Below, piece after piece: positions 41,214 through 49,781 of a stretch of DNA of 64,000 nt. Each line of letters starts with the position of its first letter. The first letter of the stretch is position 1. Under the pieces are notes generated by a model, which saw nothing but the letters and a program-made list of their open reading frames with translations, made no database searches and had not been told where the DNA came from. A program made the position numbers and the translations under genes. Origin of the DNA: an uncultured Hyphomicrobiales bacterium (GTDB taxonomy: Bacteria; Pseudomonadota; Alphaproteobacteria; Rhizobiales; Beijerinckiaceae); the NCBI GenBank assembly GCA_903902915.1, contig CAIUWR010000101.1, forward strand, positions 1 to 64,000. The letters are read 5' to 3'.

Positions 41214-41798
41214 ATGACCTTGATGGCTGCTGCGCGCATGGTCGCGCCTGTGTTTCCGCTTGTTGTCCAATGCTCCGGCGTCAGTCTGCGCGATGAACGC
41301 GCGGGCGATGTCGCCGCGCGCGAGGACCTGCTCGACGCCGCCTTCGGCCCGGCCCGGTTCGAGAAGACCTGCGAGCGTCTGCGCGAGGGGCGCCAAGCCG
41401 CGCGCAGCCTCGCCCTCGTGGCCGCGCACGGCGGCGATCTCGTCGGCACGTTGCGCTTCTGGCATGTGGAGGCGGGCGGCGCGCCCGCCTTGCTGCTGGG
41501 GCCGCTGGCGGTGGCGGACAGCCATCGCGCGTTCGGCCTTGGCGGCGCCCTCATGCGCATGGGCCTCGAGCGGGCGCAGGCGCTTGGTCATGAAGCCGTC
41601 ATTCTTGTGGGCGACGAGGCCTATTACAAGCGCTTCGGCTTCGCCCGCGCGCCCGCGCAGGGGCTTGATCTGCCGGGTTGGTATGATCCTGCCCGCTTTC
41701 TGGGGCTCGAATTCGCCCCCGGCGCCCTCGCCCATGCGAAGGGCATGGTCGTCGCCACCGGTCTCAAGGATCGCAGGCGGATCGCCCGGGCGGCGTGA
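41214..41798 (+). CDS. GNAT-family N-acetyltransferase (YhbS-like)
   Basis: The 194-residue acetyltransferase has the acetyl-CoA pyrophosphate loop with SHRAFGLGGALMRMGLERAQALGH (Q/R-x-x-G-x-G/A variant) and the downstream VILVGDEAYYKRFGFARA, the hallmark of YhbS-like GNATs. It lies between ornithine decarboxylase and homospermidine synthase in the same orientation, a common arrangement in Rhizobiales, so a polyamine or polyamine-related acceptor is plausible but unproven. GAAGGAGG precedes the ATG. Confidence 0.85.
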   Translation: MTLMAAARMVAPVFPLVVQCSGVSLRDERAGDVAAREDLLDAAFGPARFEKTCERLREGRQAARSLALVAAHGGDLVGTLRFWHVEAGGAPALLLGPLAVADSHRAFGLGGALMRMGLERAQALGHEAVILVGDEAYYKRFGFARAPAQGLDLPGWYDPARFLGLEFAPGALAHAKGMVVATGLKDRRRIARAA

Positions 41799-41848
41799 TT
41801 CGCGCTTGACCTCATCGGCCGCGCTTGTTTGAAACGCGGCGACTTTCC

Positions 41849-41880
41849 CGGGGTCCGTCCATCGGACCCCGCTTTGTTTG
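41849..41880 (+). terminator. terminator-like hairpin directly upstream of homospermidine synthase
   Basis: A perfect 9-bp stem, CGGGGTCCG (41849-41857) with CGGACCCCG (41863-41871), has loop TCCAT and is followed by CTTTGTTTG. It ends 19 bases before the next ATG, with the GGAG ribosome-binding site in between. It either terminates the acetyltransferase transcript or acts as an attenuator/translation-control element for the synthase. Confidence 0.7.
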
Positions 41881-41890
41881 GAGACTAAGC

Positions 41891-43321
41891 ATGACCCATT
41901 GGCCCGTCCACGGGACCATCACCGGCCCCATCGTCATGATCGGCTTCGGCTCGATCGGCAAGGGAACCCTGCCGCTCATCGAACGGCACTTCACGTTCGA
42001 CCGCAGCCGCGTCGTCGTCATCGATCCCGATGACCGCGACCGCGCCCTGCTCGACGAGCGCGGCGTCCGTTACCTCAAGGCGTCGGTGACGAAGGAGAAT
42101 TATCGCGAGCTGCTGACCCCCTTGCTGACCAATGGCGAGGGGCAGGGCTTCTGCGTCAATCTCTCGGTCGACACTTCCTCGGTCGCCTTGATGGAGCTCG
42201 CCCGGGAACTTGGCGCGCTTTACATCGACACGGTGGTCGAGCCCTGGACCGGCTTCTATTTCGACACGACGCTCGGCCCTGACGAGCGGACCAATTACGC
42301 CCTGCGCGAGTCCATGCTGGCGGCGCGTCGCCTGAATCCGGGCGGCACGACGGCGGTCTCCACCTGCGGCGCCAATCCGGGCATGGTCTCGTGGTTCGTG
42401 AAGCAGGCGCTGGTCAACATCGCCCGCGACCTCGGCCATGAAGGGCCGGAGCCCACCACGCGCGAGGGCTGGGCCGATCTGTCCCATCGCCTCGGCGTCA
42501 AGGGCGTGCATATCGCCGAGCGCGACACACAAGTGGCGAAATCGCCCAAGCCGCGCGACGTGTTCGTGAACACCTGGTCGGTCGAGGGCTTCCTGTCCGA
42601 AGGCATGCAGCCTGCGGAACTGGGCTGGGGCACCCACGAAAAGTGGATGCCCGCCAACGCTGGAACTCACAAAGCCGGTTGCGGCGCGGCGATCTATATC
42701 AACCAGCCCGGCGCCAATACGCGCGTGCGCTCCTGGTGCCCAACCCCCGGCCCGCAATATGGCTTCCTCGTCACCCATAACGAGGCCATCTCGATCGCCG
42801 ATTATTACACCGTGCGCGACGGCGAGAAAGTCGTGTATCGCCCCACCTGCCACTACGCCTATCACCCGGCTGACGACGCGGTGCTGTCATTGCACGAGAT
42901 GTTCGGCCGCGCGGGCGTGATGCAGGAAAAGCATCACATTCTGGGCGAGCAGGAAATCGCCAGCGGCATCGACGAGTTGGGCGTGCTGGTCTACGGCCAT
43001 GGCAAGAACGCCTATTGGTATGGCTCGCAGCTGTCGGTCGAGGAGACCCGGGAGATCGCGCTCTATCAGAACGCCACCGGCCTTCAGGTGTCGTCGGCCG
43101 TGCTCGCGGGCATGGTCTGGGCGCTGGAAAATCCGAACGCGGGCATCGTCGAAGCCGATGAGATGGACTACAAGCGCTGCCTCGAAGTGCAGACGCCCTA
43201 TCTTGGCCCGGTCAAGGGCTACTATACGGACTGGACGCCGCTCGAAAATCGCCCGGGCTTCTTCCCCGAGGATATCGACGAGAGCGACCCCTGGCAGTTC
43301 CGCAACATTCTGGTGCGCTGA
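41891..43321 (+). CDS. hss: homospermidine synthase
   Basis: It joins two putrescine molecules (or putrescine and spermidine) with NAD+ to give sym-homospermidine, the main long polyamine of many Rhizobiales. The 476-residue enzyme starts with NAD-binding VMIGFGSIGKGTLPLIERHF, followed by acidic VVVIDPDD at the end of beta-2. YIDTVVEPWTGFYFD, STCGANPGMVSWFVKQAL and the late PYLGPVKGYYTDWTPL are characteristic of bacterial Hss. An in-frame reading from 41825 was rejected because GGAG and ATG at 41891 fit better. It completes the ornithine-to-homospermidine route with the decarboxylase upstream. Confidence 0.95.
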   Translation: MTHWPVHGTITGPIVMIGFGSIGKGTLPLIERHFTFDRSRVVVIDPDDRDRALLDERGVRYLKASVTKENYRELLTPLLTNGEGQGFCVNLSVDTSSVALMELARELGALYIDTVVEPWTGFYFDTTLGPDERTNYALRESMLAARRLNPGGTTAVSTCGANPGMVSWFVKQALVNIARDLGHEGPEPTTREGWADLSHRLGVKGVHIAERDTQVAKSPKPRDVFVNTWSVEGFLSEGMQPAELGWGTHEKWMPANAGTHKAGCGAAIYINQPGANTRVRSWCPTPGPQYGFLVTHNEAISIADYYTVRDGEKVVYRPTCHYAYHPADDAVLSLHEMFGRAGVMQEKHHILGEQEIASGIDELGVLVYGHGKNAYWYGSQLSVEETREIALYQNATGLQVSSAVLAGMVWALENPNAGIVEADEMDYKRCLEVQTPYLGPVKGYYTDWTPLENRPGFFPEDIDESDPWQFRNILVR

Positions 43322-43328
43322 ATTCACA

Positions 43329-43362
43329 GGCCCCGCCCTTCAAAAGGCGGGGCCGATTTCTT
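43329..43362. terminator. bidirectional intrinsic terminator
   Basis: A perfect 9-bp stem, GGCCCCGCC (43329-43337) with GGCGGGGCC (43346-43354), has an 8-base loop CTTCAAAA and is followed by GATTTCTTTA. It lies 7 bases after the homospermidine synthase stop and 7 bases from the end of the convergent TctC gene, so it probably serves both. Confidence 0.8.
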
Positions 43363-44372
43363 TACTGAATCAGCTTGCCAATCTTGTCCATGACGGGCTT
43401 GGGCGTCGCGTAGATGTCGCGGATCAGCTGCTCCAGATGGGCGCCGTCCTTGGGCTCGACATCCAGCTTCTGTCGCTTGGCGTCGGCGATGAAGTCGGGA
43501 TCCTTCATCGTCTTGTCGAAGGCCTCGCGCAGCATCTTCAGCTTTTCGGCCGGCAGGTTCGGCGGCGCGATGAAGGGGCGGCCTATCCCCTGGCCGGCAT
43601 AGAGGAAGCGAAGTTCGACCTTCTGTTCCTCGTTTTTTGCAAGGTCCAGCACAAACGGCGCGTCCACATGGGGATTGGGCTCCGAGCCGCCCTGAAACAG
43701 AATGCGCACCTTCTTCGTCGCCAGCCAATCGGGCCTTTTGCCAATGACGCTGTCGAGGGATTCGCACATGCCGTCCACCTCGCCCCGCTCCATGGCCAGG
43801 AATACGTCGGAGGAGGAGGGGAAGCCCGAGACGAGTTTGAATTTCATGCCCAGAAGCGCGTTCAGCGCCAGAGGATAAGAGCGTGTGCCGGTGCCGGGCC
43901 CCGTGTCGCCGATGATGAGCTCCCTGGTGTAGAGATCGTCCACCGACTTCACGGGAGAGGTGGCGTTGGCGATGCACACATTCGTTTCGGTGACCGGCGT
44001 GCCGAGCCACGACATTTTCGTCGAATCGAATCGCGCCCCGTCCGCTCCGGTCAAAGGTCCAAGCGCCGCGTCGCGCGCGATGATGCCAAGCACCGAGCCG
44101 TCCTTGGGCGCGATGTTGTAGATCCAGCTCGCGGCCACAAAGCTGCCCGCGCCCGGCATGTTCTGGGTGATGATATTGGGGTTGCCCGGCAAATATTTGC
44201 CGATATGCCGCGCCACGATCCGTCCCCACAGATCATAGCCGCCGCCCGGGCCAAAGCCGATGATCATGGTGGGAACCTTGCCGAGACCCTGCGCCAGCGT
44301 CGCGCCCGGCGACGCGATCGTGACGGCAGTCGCCAAAGCCGCGGCGAGCGGCTGCATCCATCTCATCTTCAT
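43362..44372 (-). CDS. TctC/Bug-family extracytoplasmic binding protein
   Basis: The 336-residue protein has Sec signal MQPLAAALATAVTIASPGATLAQ. VPTMIIGFGPGGGYDLWGRIVARHIGKYLPG followed by ITQNMPGAGSFVAASWIYN is close to the other divergent-arm copies, especially 16177-17187 (GG-x-DLWGR). The gene stands alone, with no transporter membrane genes. Its upstream region (44373-44697) is long and AT-rich and may carry its promoter. Confidence 0.9.
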   Translation of the reverse strand: MKMRWMQPLAAALATAVTIASPGATLAQGLGKVPTMIIGFGPGGGYDLWGRIVARHIGKYLPGNPNIITQNMPGAGSFVAASWIYNIAPKDGSVLGIIARDAALGPLTGADGARFDSTKMSWLGTPVTETNVCIANATSPVKSVDDLYTRELIIGDTGPGTGTRSYPLALNALLGMKFKLVSGFPSSSDVFLAMERGEVDGMCESLDSVIGKRPDWLATKKVRILFQGGSEPNPHVDAPFVLDLAKNEEQKVELRFLYAGQGIGRPFIAPPNLPAEKLKMLREAFDKTMKDPDFIADAKRQKLDVEPKDGAHLEQLIRDIYATPKPVMDKIGKLIQ

Positions 44373-44697
44373 ATGAAACTCCCCTGACGTGATGCGAAAG
44401 TCATCAAAACGCCGTCGCTGTCAACCGAGGGGCTGACGCGTCGTGTGATTGGAAGCAGACGGATTTTGTGACGCAAATGATCAGAGGCTCAGTGAACGTG
44501 TTTGTTTTCGTGGAAAATGAATTTAGGCATTATTGCCAAGTTTAAGTACTCACATGACGAAGAGATGTTGACGAGGCGGCGCGCCAATTTATTTAGGCGA
44601 TGCTTGAGTATTTTGATTCATGGAAAATTATTTCTTAACTTTTTCAAGCCAATCCTGCGTCAGGCAACGCTTGCGCCTGAGTTCAGGAAATCGACTC
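44373..44697. other. 325-base AT-rich intergenic region
   Basis: The stretch from about 44490 to 44660 is clearly AT-richer than its surroundings. A TTGATT...TAACTT pair with 17-base spacing (about 44612-44640) could be a promoter for the small gene at 44698. A hairpin with TCAGG/CCTGA arms sits near 44659-44680. A 67-codon frame at 44502-44705 shows no domain, signal or ribosome-binding site and is not called. I see no RNA gene. Confidence 0.4.
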
Positions 44698-44895
44698 ATG
44701 ATTAAACTTGACCTGCCTTCCTTGCAGGTACGTCCCCTGCCGCCCTTCCGTGGGAAAGAGGCGACCCTGGGGCAGGGATTGCGCGCTGGCGCCGTCATGG
44801 CGCTGTTCTTCGTCCTGGTCGTTGGCCTCTGGCGCTCGCCCGTGCGCGCTGAGCCCGTGCAGGCTCCGCATGTCCATAGCGCCATTGGTCATTGA
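44698..44895 (+). CDS. small single-pass membrane or secreted protein, unknown
   Basis: A 65-residue frame has AGGAAA before the ATG at 44698. The N-terminal half is soluble and proline-rich (SLQVRPLPPFRGKEA). A hydrophobic segment AGAVMALFFVLVVGLWRSPVRA resembles a late signal or membrane anchor, followed by a short tail with several histidines (APHVHSAIGH). I recognise no family. Placed between an AT-rich gap and the DUF459 gene. Confidence 0.45.
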   Translation: MIKLDLPSLQVRPLPPFRGKEATLGQGLRAGAVMALFFVLVVGLWRSPVRAEPVQAPHVHSAIGH

Positions 44896-44902
44896 CCAGG
44901 GC

Positions 44903-44930
44903 CTGACATTCCCGGATTTTGCGCTATAAT
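44903..44930 (+). promoter_or_regulatory. sigma-70-like promoter immediately before the DUF459 gene
   Basis: CTGACA (44903-44908), 16 bases, then a perfect TATAAT (44925-44930). The predicted transcription start falls about 7 bases later, on or next to the ATG at 44937, which implies a leaderless or nearly leaderless message. Confidence 0.55.
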
Positions 44931-44936
44931 TTTTAT

Positions 44937-46310
44937 ATGGCGATCATCGAAACCGGGATTGTGATCTCGCGCGCCCCTGCAAGAGGGCGCCAGATATGGC
45001 GTGCGCCGGCGCAGTTGGGCGCCGTCCTTGGCCTCGTTTTCGCCGTCTGTTCGCCCGCCCTTGCGGAAGAGGATAACGCCGCCGCCTTTTTTCGCGCGGA
45101 CCGCGAGCGCCTTCAGCAGATGCGGCAAGCCAATCCCATCAAACAGCGTCCCACCCATCTCATCCGCCGCGCCGCTCCTGTGCGTGGCTTCACTGTCGAA
45201 GCGCCCGCCGTTTCGGAAAGCCCGGCGCCCGCAGCCCCCGCCGCTCCGCAAGAGGCCGGCGCCCGGCCAGCGGATGCGCCCGCCGCCCCGGTGGCGGATG
45301 ACAAATCTGCAGCCCAGCGGCCCCCCGACACCGTTTTCACCATCGCAGTTCTGGGTGATAGCCTGGGGGTCATGCTGGGCCAGGGGCTGAGCGAGGCCTA
45401 TGCGGATCGGCAGGACGTCGCCGTGCTGCGCAAGGCGCGCGAGAACACAGGGCTGGTGCGCGACGATTATTTCGATTGGGTGAAAGGCGCCCGCGAGTTG
45501 CTGGCGGGGAATGAAAAGATCAACGCCGCCGTCGTTTTGCTGGGAAGCAACGACCGTCAGCAATTGCGCGACGAGACCGGCGTCCTCGATCTGCGCGCTC
45601 CGCGCTGGAAGCAGATCTATGGCGACCGGGTGGAGGCGATCGCCCAAGCCTTCAAGGCGCGCGGCGTCCCCCTGATCTGGGTCGGCCTGCCGGTGATGAA
45701 GAGCGAGCGTTTCTCGGGGGATATGGAGCAGTTGAACGAGGTCATCCGCGAACGCGCGGGGGCGGCGGGCGCCACATTCGTCGATGTCTGGGACGCTTTT
45801 CTGGACGATCGGGGCCAGTATGCGACCTATGGCCCCGATGTGAACGGCCAGTTTCAGAAGTTGCGCGCCGCCGATGGCGTGCATTTCACCAAGCCGGGCG
45901 CCCGCAAGGCCGCCCATTTCGTCGAGACGCAGATCAACCGTCTGGTGGACGAGGCCCATCCCGGGATGGACCCGGCCGTCGTGACCGTCGATCCGCGCGT
46001 GACCGTGGAGCCGCCCCCGCTTGCGGTTGCGCCCATAAATCGTTCGGCCGTCAGGACGATTGACCCGTTGGCGACCTTGCCCGCTCTGGCGCCTGCGCCC
46101 GAAGTCGTCATTCCGGTGCGGCCTGCGGCTGGCGCGGTCGTTCCGCTGACGGGGCCGGTGAGCGCGCGCGGCGGCGAGCTGGCCACCCGCACCCGGCGCA
46201 CGAGCGAGGCCAGCGAGGCCGAGGTTCTGCTGGACCGCGCGCTGGCGCAGGGCCGCCCCCTGGATCCGCGTCCGGGCCGGGCGGATGATTTCAGCTGGCC
46301 GAGGCGTTAA
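44937..46310 (+). CDS. DUF459/SGNH-hydrolase family envelope protein
   Basis: The 457-residue protein has a hydrophobic anchor/signal LGAVLGLVFAVCSPALAEE after a basic N-terminus, then a Pro/Ala-rich spacer to about residue 130. An SGNH hydrolase domain follows: AVLGDSLGVMLGQGL with the nucleophile serine, VLLGSNDRQ with asparagine and DGVHFTKPGARK with the Asp/His pair. A Pro-rich C-terminal tail of about 110 residues ends the chain. DUF459 proteins are thought to modify envelope polysaccharides or lipids. No Shine-Dalgarno precedes the ATG; a TTG at 44919 in the same frame lies inside the promoter and was not used. Confidence 0.85.
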   Translation: MAIIETGIVISRAPARGRQIWRAPAQLGAVLGLVFAVCSPALAEEDNAAAFFRADRERLQQMRQANPIKQRPTHLIRRAAPVRGFTVEAPAVSESPAPAAPAAPQEAGARPADAPAAPVADDKSAAQRPPDTVFTIAVLGDSLGVMLGQGLSEAYADRQDVAVLRKARENTGLVRDDYFDWVKGARELLAGNEKINAAVVLLGSNDRQQLRDETGVLDLRAPRWKQIYGDRVEAIAQAFKARGVPLIWVGLPVMKSERFSGDMEQLNEVIRERAGAAGATFVDVWDAFLDDRGQYATYGPDVNGQFQKLRAADGVHFTKPGARKAAHFVETQINRLVDEAHPGMDPAVVTVDPRVTVEPPPLAVAPINRSAVRTIDPLATLPALAPAPEVVIPVRPAAGAVVPLTGPVSARGGELATRTRRTSEASEAEVLLDRALAQGRPLDPRPGRADDFSWPRR

Positions 46311-46421
46311 CCCTCAAGGCTTAACGGCAGGCTCCGGTCCAAGCGCAACCTTTCTTCTTCCGGCGACGTTTTCCAGACGCAACAGCTCAGTCGCGTCTCT
46401 CGTCGAAAGAGTGAAACCACC

Positions 46422-47147
46422 ATGGCCTTCAAGCCCATCTCCAACCGCGCGCTTTGCGCCGTTTCGGCCCTTCTGGGGCTCGTCTCCATCAGCGCGCCCG
46501 CCGCAGCGCAATATTATTCAGCCTTCCCGGGCGCCACCTACAGCCAGCCCCAGCTTCCCCGCCGGGGCCAGGCGCCGGATATCTTCCGCGATCCGCGTCG
46601 CCCTGAAGAGGATCGCTATGGGCGGGTCCAGACAGCTGGATTCTGGCCTGAGTCGTATCAGGGCGCCCAGAGTTACGAACCACGCGCCGCCCGCGTCGGG
46701 GGCACGCGCCAGCTGGTGTCCGATCCAACCGGACAGCCGTCAGGCGCCATCACGGTCGATACGCGCGTGCGCAAGCTCTATCTGTCGCTGGGCGGCGGGC
46801 AGGCCATTGAATATGGCATCGGCGTCGGGCGGCGGGGCTTCGAATGGCGCGGGGTGGCTCAGGTCGGCCGCAAGGCCTCCTGGCCGGGCTGGACGCCGCC
46901 GCCCGAAATGCTGCGCCGTCGTCCCGATCTGCCGCGCCACATGAATGGCGGCATGGACAATCCGCTGGGGGCGCGGGCGCTCTATCTCTACCGCGGCGGC
47001 AAGGACACCATGTTCCGCATCCACGGCACCAACGAGCCCGACACCATCGGGCAGGCGGTGTCCTCCGGCTGCATCCGCATGATGAACGCCGACGTGATCG
47101 ACCTGTATCAGCGGGTCGGGACTGGCACGCGGGTGGTCGTGAACTGA
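46422..47147 (+). CDS. L,D-transpeptidase (YkuD domain)
   Basis: The 241-residue exported enzyme has a signal peptide to about residue 29 (ISAPAAAQ). The catalytic YkuD domain spans about 105-241: GAITVDTRVRKLYLSLG at the start, IHGTNEPDTIG with histidine 201, and nucleophile cysteine 217 in SSGCIRMMN. It forms 3-3 cross-links in peptidoglycan or attaches proteins to it. The Tyr/Pro/Arg-rich stretch before the domain is a typical rhizobial spacer. AAGAGTG lies upstream of the ATG. It converges with kdsD after 8 bases. Confidence 0.93.
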   Translation: MAFKPISNRALCAVSALLGLVSISAPAAAQYYSAFPGATYSQPQLPRRGQAPDIFRDPRRPEEDRYGRVQTAGFWPESYQGAQSYEPRAARVGGTRQLVSDPTGQPSGAITVDTRVRKLYLSLGGGQAIEYGIGVGRRGFEWRGVAQVGRKASWPGWTPPPEMLRRRPDLPRHMNGGMDNPLGARALYLYRGGKDTMFRIHGTNEPDTIGQAVSSGCIRMMNADVIDLYQRVGTGTRVVVN

Positions 47148-47155
47148 GAGACGGC

Positions 47156-48169
47156 TCAGGCCACGCCGACCCGGTAGAGGTCGTGCAGATGCACCACGCC
47201 CACCGGCTTCAGACTGTCGTCCACCACCAGAACCACGGAGCGCTTGGTCTCGTTGAGAAGGGCGAGCGCTTCGGCGGCCATGGTGTCGGGGGCGATGGTC
47301 ATGGGGCGGGGGGTCATCACCTGCTCCACGGGCTCGGCCAGCAGATCGTGGCTGACCTTCATGCGGCGGCGCAGGTCGCCGTCCGTGATGATGCCCACCA
47401 GCAGACCTGCGCCATCGACCACGCCCACGCAGCCAAAACGCTTGCCGGTCATTTCGATGAGCGCGTGCTCCATGCGCTCGCCAAGGGCGACGAGCGGAAT
47501 GGCCTCGCCCTTGTGCATCAGGTCGCGAACGAAAGAGAGGTTCGCGCCCAGCTTGCCGCCGGGATGAAACTGACGAAAATCTTGCGCCGTGAAGCCGCGG
47601 GCCTCCAGCAGGGCCACCGCCAGCGCGTCGCCCATGACCAGCTGCATGGTGGTTGACGTGGTGGGCGCCAGCCCGTTGGGGCAGGCCTCTTCGGATTTGG
47701 GCAGATAGAGGCAGACATCCGCTTCGCGTCCTAGCGCCGATTCGCTGTTGGAGGTGATCGCCACCAGCGCGATCCCGTAGCGGCGGGAATAGGTGATGAT
47801 GTCGGCCAGTTCCGCCGTCTCTCCCGACCACGAGAGGGCCAGAATGGCGTCGCCCGCCTGGATCATGCCCAGATCCCCATGGCTCGCTTCGCCAGGATGG
47901 ACGAAATAGGCGGGCGTCCCGGTGGAGGCGAAGGTCGCGGCGATCTTGCGGCCGACATGGCCTGATTTACCCATGCCGGTGACGATCACGCGGCCGCTCG
48001 CGCGGGTGATCAGGGCCACGGCTGCGTCGAATTGGGCGGCGAGGCCGGAGGGCGAATCCAGCAACGCCGCCTCCACCGCCGCGATCCCGGCCCGTTCAAG
48101 GCCAAGGGTGCGCAGAGCTGAGCGGGTGGAGGGCGGCTGCTGGTCGAGGGGCTGGAGCGTTGCGTTCAT
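47156..48169 (-). CDS. kdsD: D-arabinose 5-phosphate isomerase (KdsD/KpsF)
   Basis: It interconverts ribulose 5-phosphate and arabinose 5-phosphate, the first step to Kdo of lipopolysaccharide. The 337-residue protein has the SIS domain (about 40-180; VIVTGMGKSGHVGRKIAATFASTGTPAYFVHP, then GDLGMIQAGDAILALSWSGETAE) followed by two CBS domains (about 215-335; DLMHKGEAIPLV, VMTPRPMTIAPDT). HPGEASHGD holds catalytic histidine residues. The domain order and length match KdsD. It is divergent from the NRAMP-like transporter. Confidence 0.95.
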   Translation of the reverse strand: MNATLQPLDQQPPSTRSALRTLGLERAGIAAVEAALLDSPSGLAAQFDAAVALITRASGRVIVTGMGKSGHVGRKIAATFASTGTPAYFVHPGEASHGDLGMIQAGDAILALSWSGETAELADIITYSRRYGIALVAITSNSESALGREADVCLYLPKSEEACPNGLAPTTSTTMQLVMGDALAVALLEARGFTAQDFRQFHPGGKLGANLSFVRDLMHKGEAIPLVALGERMEHALIEMTGKRFGCVGVVDGAGLLVGIITDGDLRRRMKVSHDLLAEPVEQVMTPRPMTIAPDTMAAEALALLNETKRSVVLVVDDSLKPVGVVHLHDLYRVGVA

Positions 48170-48237
48170 GCGGGCTTCTTACCATCAGGAGGGCGGCCCT
48201 GTCATTTGTATCGTCGCAGGGGTAATCTGCGCGCGTC

Positions 48238-49548
48238 ATGACCCATTCCGATCAACCTGAAGATCCCGAGAGCCCCGACGCCAAATCGGGCGGCGCGCGC
48301 GCCCGCTGGCTTGGCGTGCTGGGACCGGGCCTCATCACCGGCGCCTCCGACGACGACCCCAGCGGCATCGCCACCTATTCGCAGGCGGGGGCGCAATTTG
48401 GCTATGGCCTGACCTGGATCATGCTGTTCTCGTGGCCGCTGATGGCCGCCGCCCAGATGGTCAGCGCGCGCATCGGCCGCGTGACGGGGCTTGGGCTGGC
48501 GGGCGTCCTTCGCCGCAATTATCCGCCCCTGCTCATGCGCGCCATGGTCTGCTTGCTGCTGCTCGCCAATGTGATCAATCTGGGGGCGGATCTGGGCGCC
48601 ATGGCGGACGCCGCCACCCTCATTTTTCCGGCCCCCCGCTGGCTGCTGGTGCTGGGCTTCGGCGCTTTCTGCATCTGGTTGCAGATCTTCGTGGATTACG
48701 CCCGCTATGTGCGGGTGCTGAAATGGCTGACCCTGTCGCTTTTCGCCTATTTCGCCACCGTGATGGTGGTGGACGTCGACTGGCGCCAGCTGGGGCTGGA
48801 CCTCGTGCTGCCCGCGATCAGGCTCGACAAGGATTATCTCACCACCATCGTGGCGGTGCTGGGCACGACCATCAGCCCCTATCTGTTTTTCTGGCAGGCG
48901 TCGGAGGAGGCGGAGGATATCCAGCTTTTCGCCTTCCGCACCGATCTGCTGGACGCTCCGGAACAGGGGCCGGGCGCGCTGGAGCGCATCGAGCTCGATA
49001 CGCTGTTCGGCATGGGCTTCTCCAATCTGGTGGCTCTGGCGATCATGGTGACGACGGCGGCGACGCTGCATGCGTCGGGAATCTCCAATGTGGAGACGTC
49101 AGCCCAGGCGGCGGAGGCGCTGCGCCCGCTGGCGGGCTCCTTCGCCTTCATGGTCTTCACGCTGGGCATCGTGGGCACGGGACTGCTGGCGGTGCCGGTG
49201 CTGGGCGGCTCGGCGGCCTATGCGGTGGGCGAAGCCTTCGACTGGACCATCGGCCTGTCGCGCAAGCCCATGGAGGCGCGCGCCTTTTATGGCACGCTGG
49301 CGGCGGCGACCCTGCTGGGCATGGCCCTCACCTTCGCTCCGGTCTCGCCCATGAGCGCCCTGTTCTGGGCGGCGGTGCTCAACGGCGTCATCGCCGTGCC
49401 GCTGATGGTGGTGATGATGATCATGGGCGCCGACAGCGCGATCATGGGCGAATTCGCCGTGCGCGGGCGCCTGCGCGTGATCGGCTGGCTCTCCACCGGG
49501 GTGATGGCGGCCGCGTCGGTGGGGATGTTTGTGCTGATGGTGGTGTAG
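48238..49548 (+). CDS. NRAMP-related metal transporter with altered metal-site motifs
   Basis: The 436-residue membrane protein has about 11 helices. Helix 1 reads GPGLITGASDDDPSGIATYSQAG: the canonical DPGN is DPSG here (D40-G43). Helix 6 has TTISPYLFFWQASEE, where the MPH(N) metal-binding methionine of Mn/Fe NRAMPs is missing. NRAMP-related proteins without that methionine transport harder ions such as Mg2+ or Al3+, so Mn/Fe specificity should not be assumed. A late VSPMSALFWAAVLNGVIAVPLMVVMM matches the fold. It stands alone after a short divergent promoter region shared with kdsD. Confidence 0.85.
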   Translation: MTHSDQPEDPESPDAKSGGARARWLGVLGPGLITGASDDDPSGIATYSQAGAQFGYGLTWIMLFSWPLMAAAQMVSARIGRVTGLGLAGVLRRNYPPLLMRAMVCLLLLANVINLGADLGAMADAATLIFPAPRWLLVLGFGAFCIWLQIFVDYARYVRVLKWLTLSLFAYFATVMVVDVDWRQLGLDLVLPAIRLDKDYLTTIVAVLGTTISPYLFFWQASEEAEDIQLFAFRTDLLDAPEQGPGALERIELDTLFGMGFSNLVALAIMVTTAATLHASGISNVETSAQAAEALRPLAGSFAFMVFTLGIVGTGLLAVPVLGGSAAYAVGEAFDWTIGLSRKPMEARAFYGTLAAATLLGMALTFAPVSPMSALFWAAVLNGVIAVPLMVVMMIMGADSAIMGEFAVRGRLRVIGWLSTGVMAAASVGMFVLMVV

Positions 49549-49781
49549 TTTGGCTTATCGTAGCCTTGTTCGATCCGTGTTGGTGAATCGTTCTCCAACC
49601 GCGTCACCTGCAATTGTTTCGTCGCTTCCCAAGCAGCTTTCGAGGCATGGAACAAACTCACAGGAGTGCAGATAAAATACGCTCCATAAACACATGCGAT
49701 TGGGCACTTTTATATCTATGCGAATAGCCGTTGATATTATTCGATGATTTTTTTTTTTACGATTGCATTCAGTTTGTCGGT
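49549..49781. other. AT-rich intergenic stretch with T11 run
   Basis: This 233-base gap is AT-rich at 49660-49760 and contains an uninterrupted run of eleven T (49748-49758). It is where a cognate toxin gene for the VapB-like antitoxin would be expected on the minus strand; none is present in any frame. No hairpin precedes the T run on the plus strand. Confidence 0.4.

Noticed and set aside
44502-44705. 67-codon frame in the AT-rich gap
   Set aside because: No ribosome-binding site or domain, and it overlaps the better-supported small gene at 44698.
48238-49548. MntH manganese transporter
   Set aside because: The DPGN and MPH motifs needed for that call are altered or missing.
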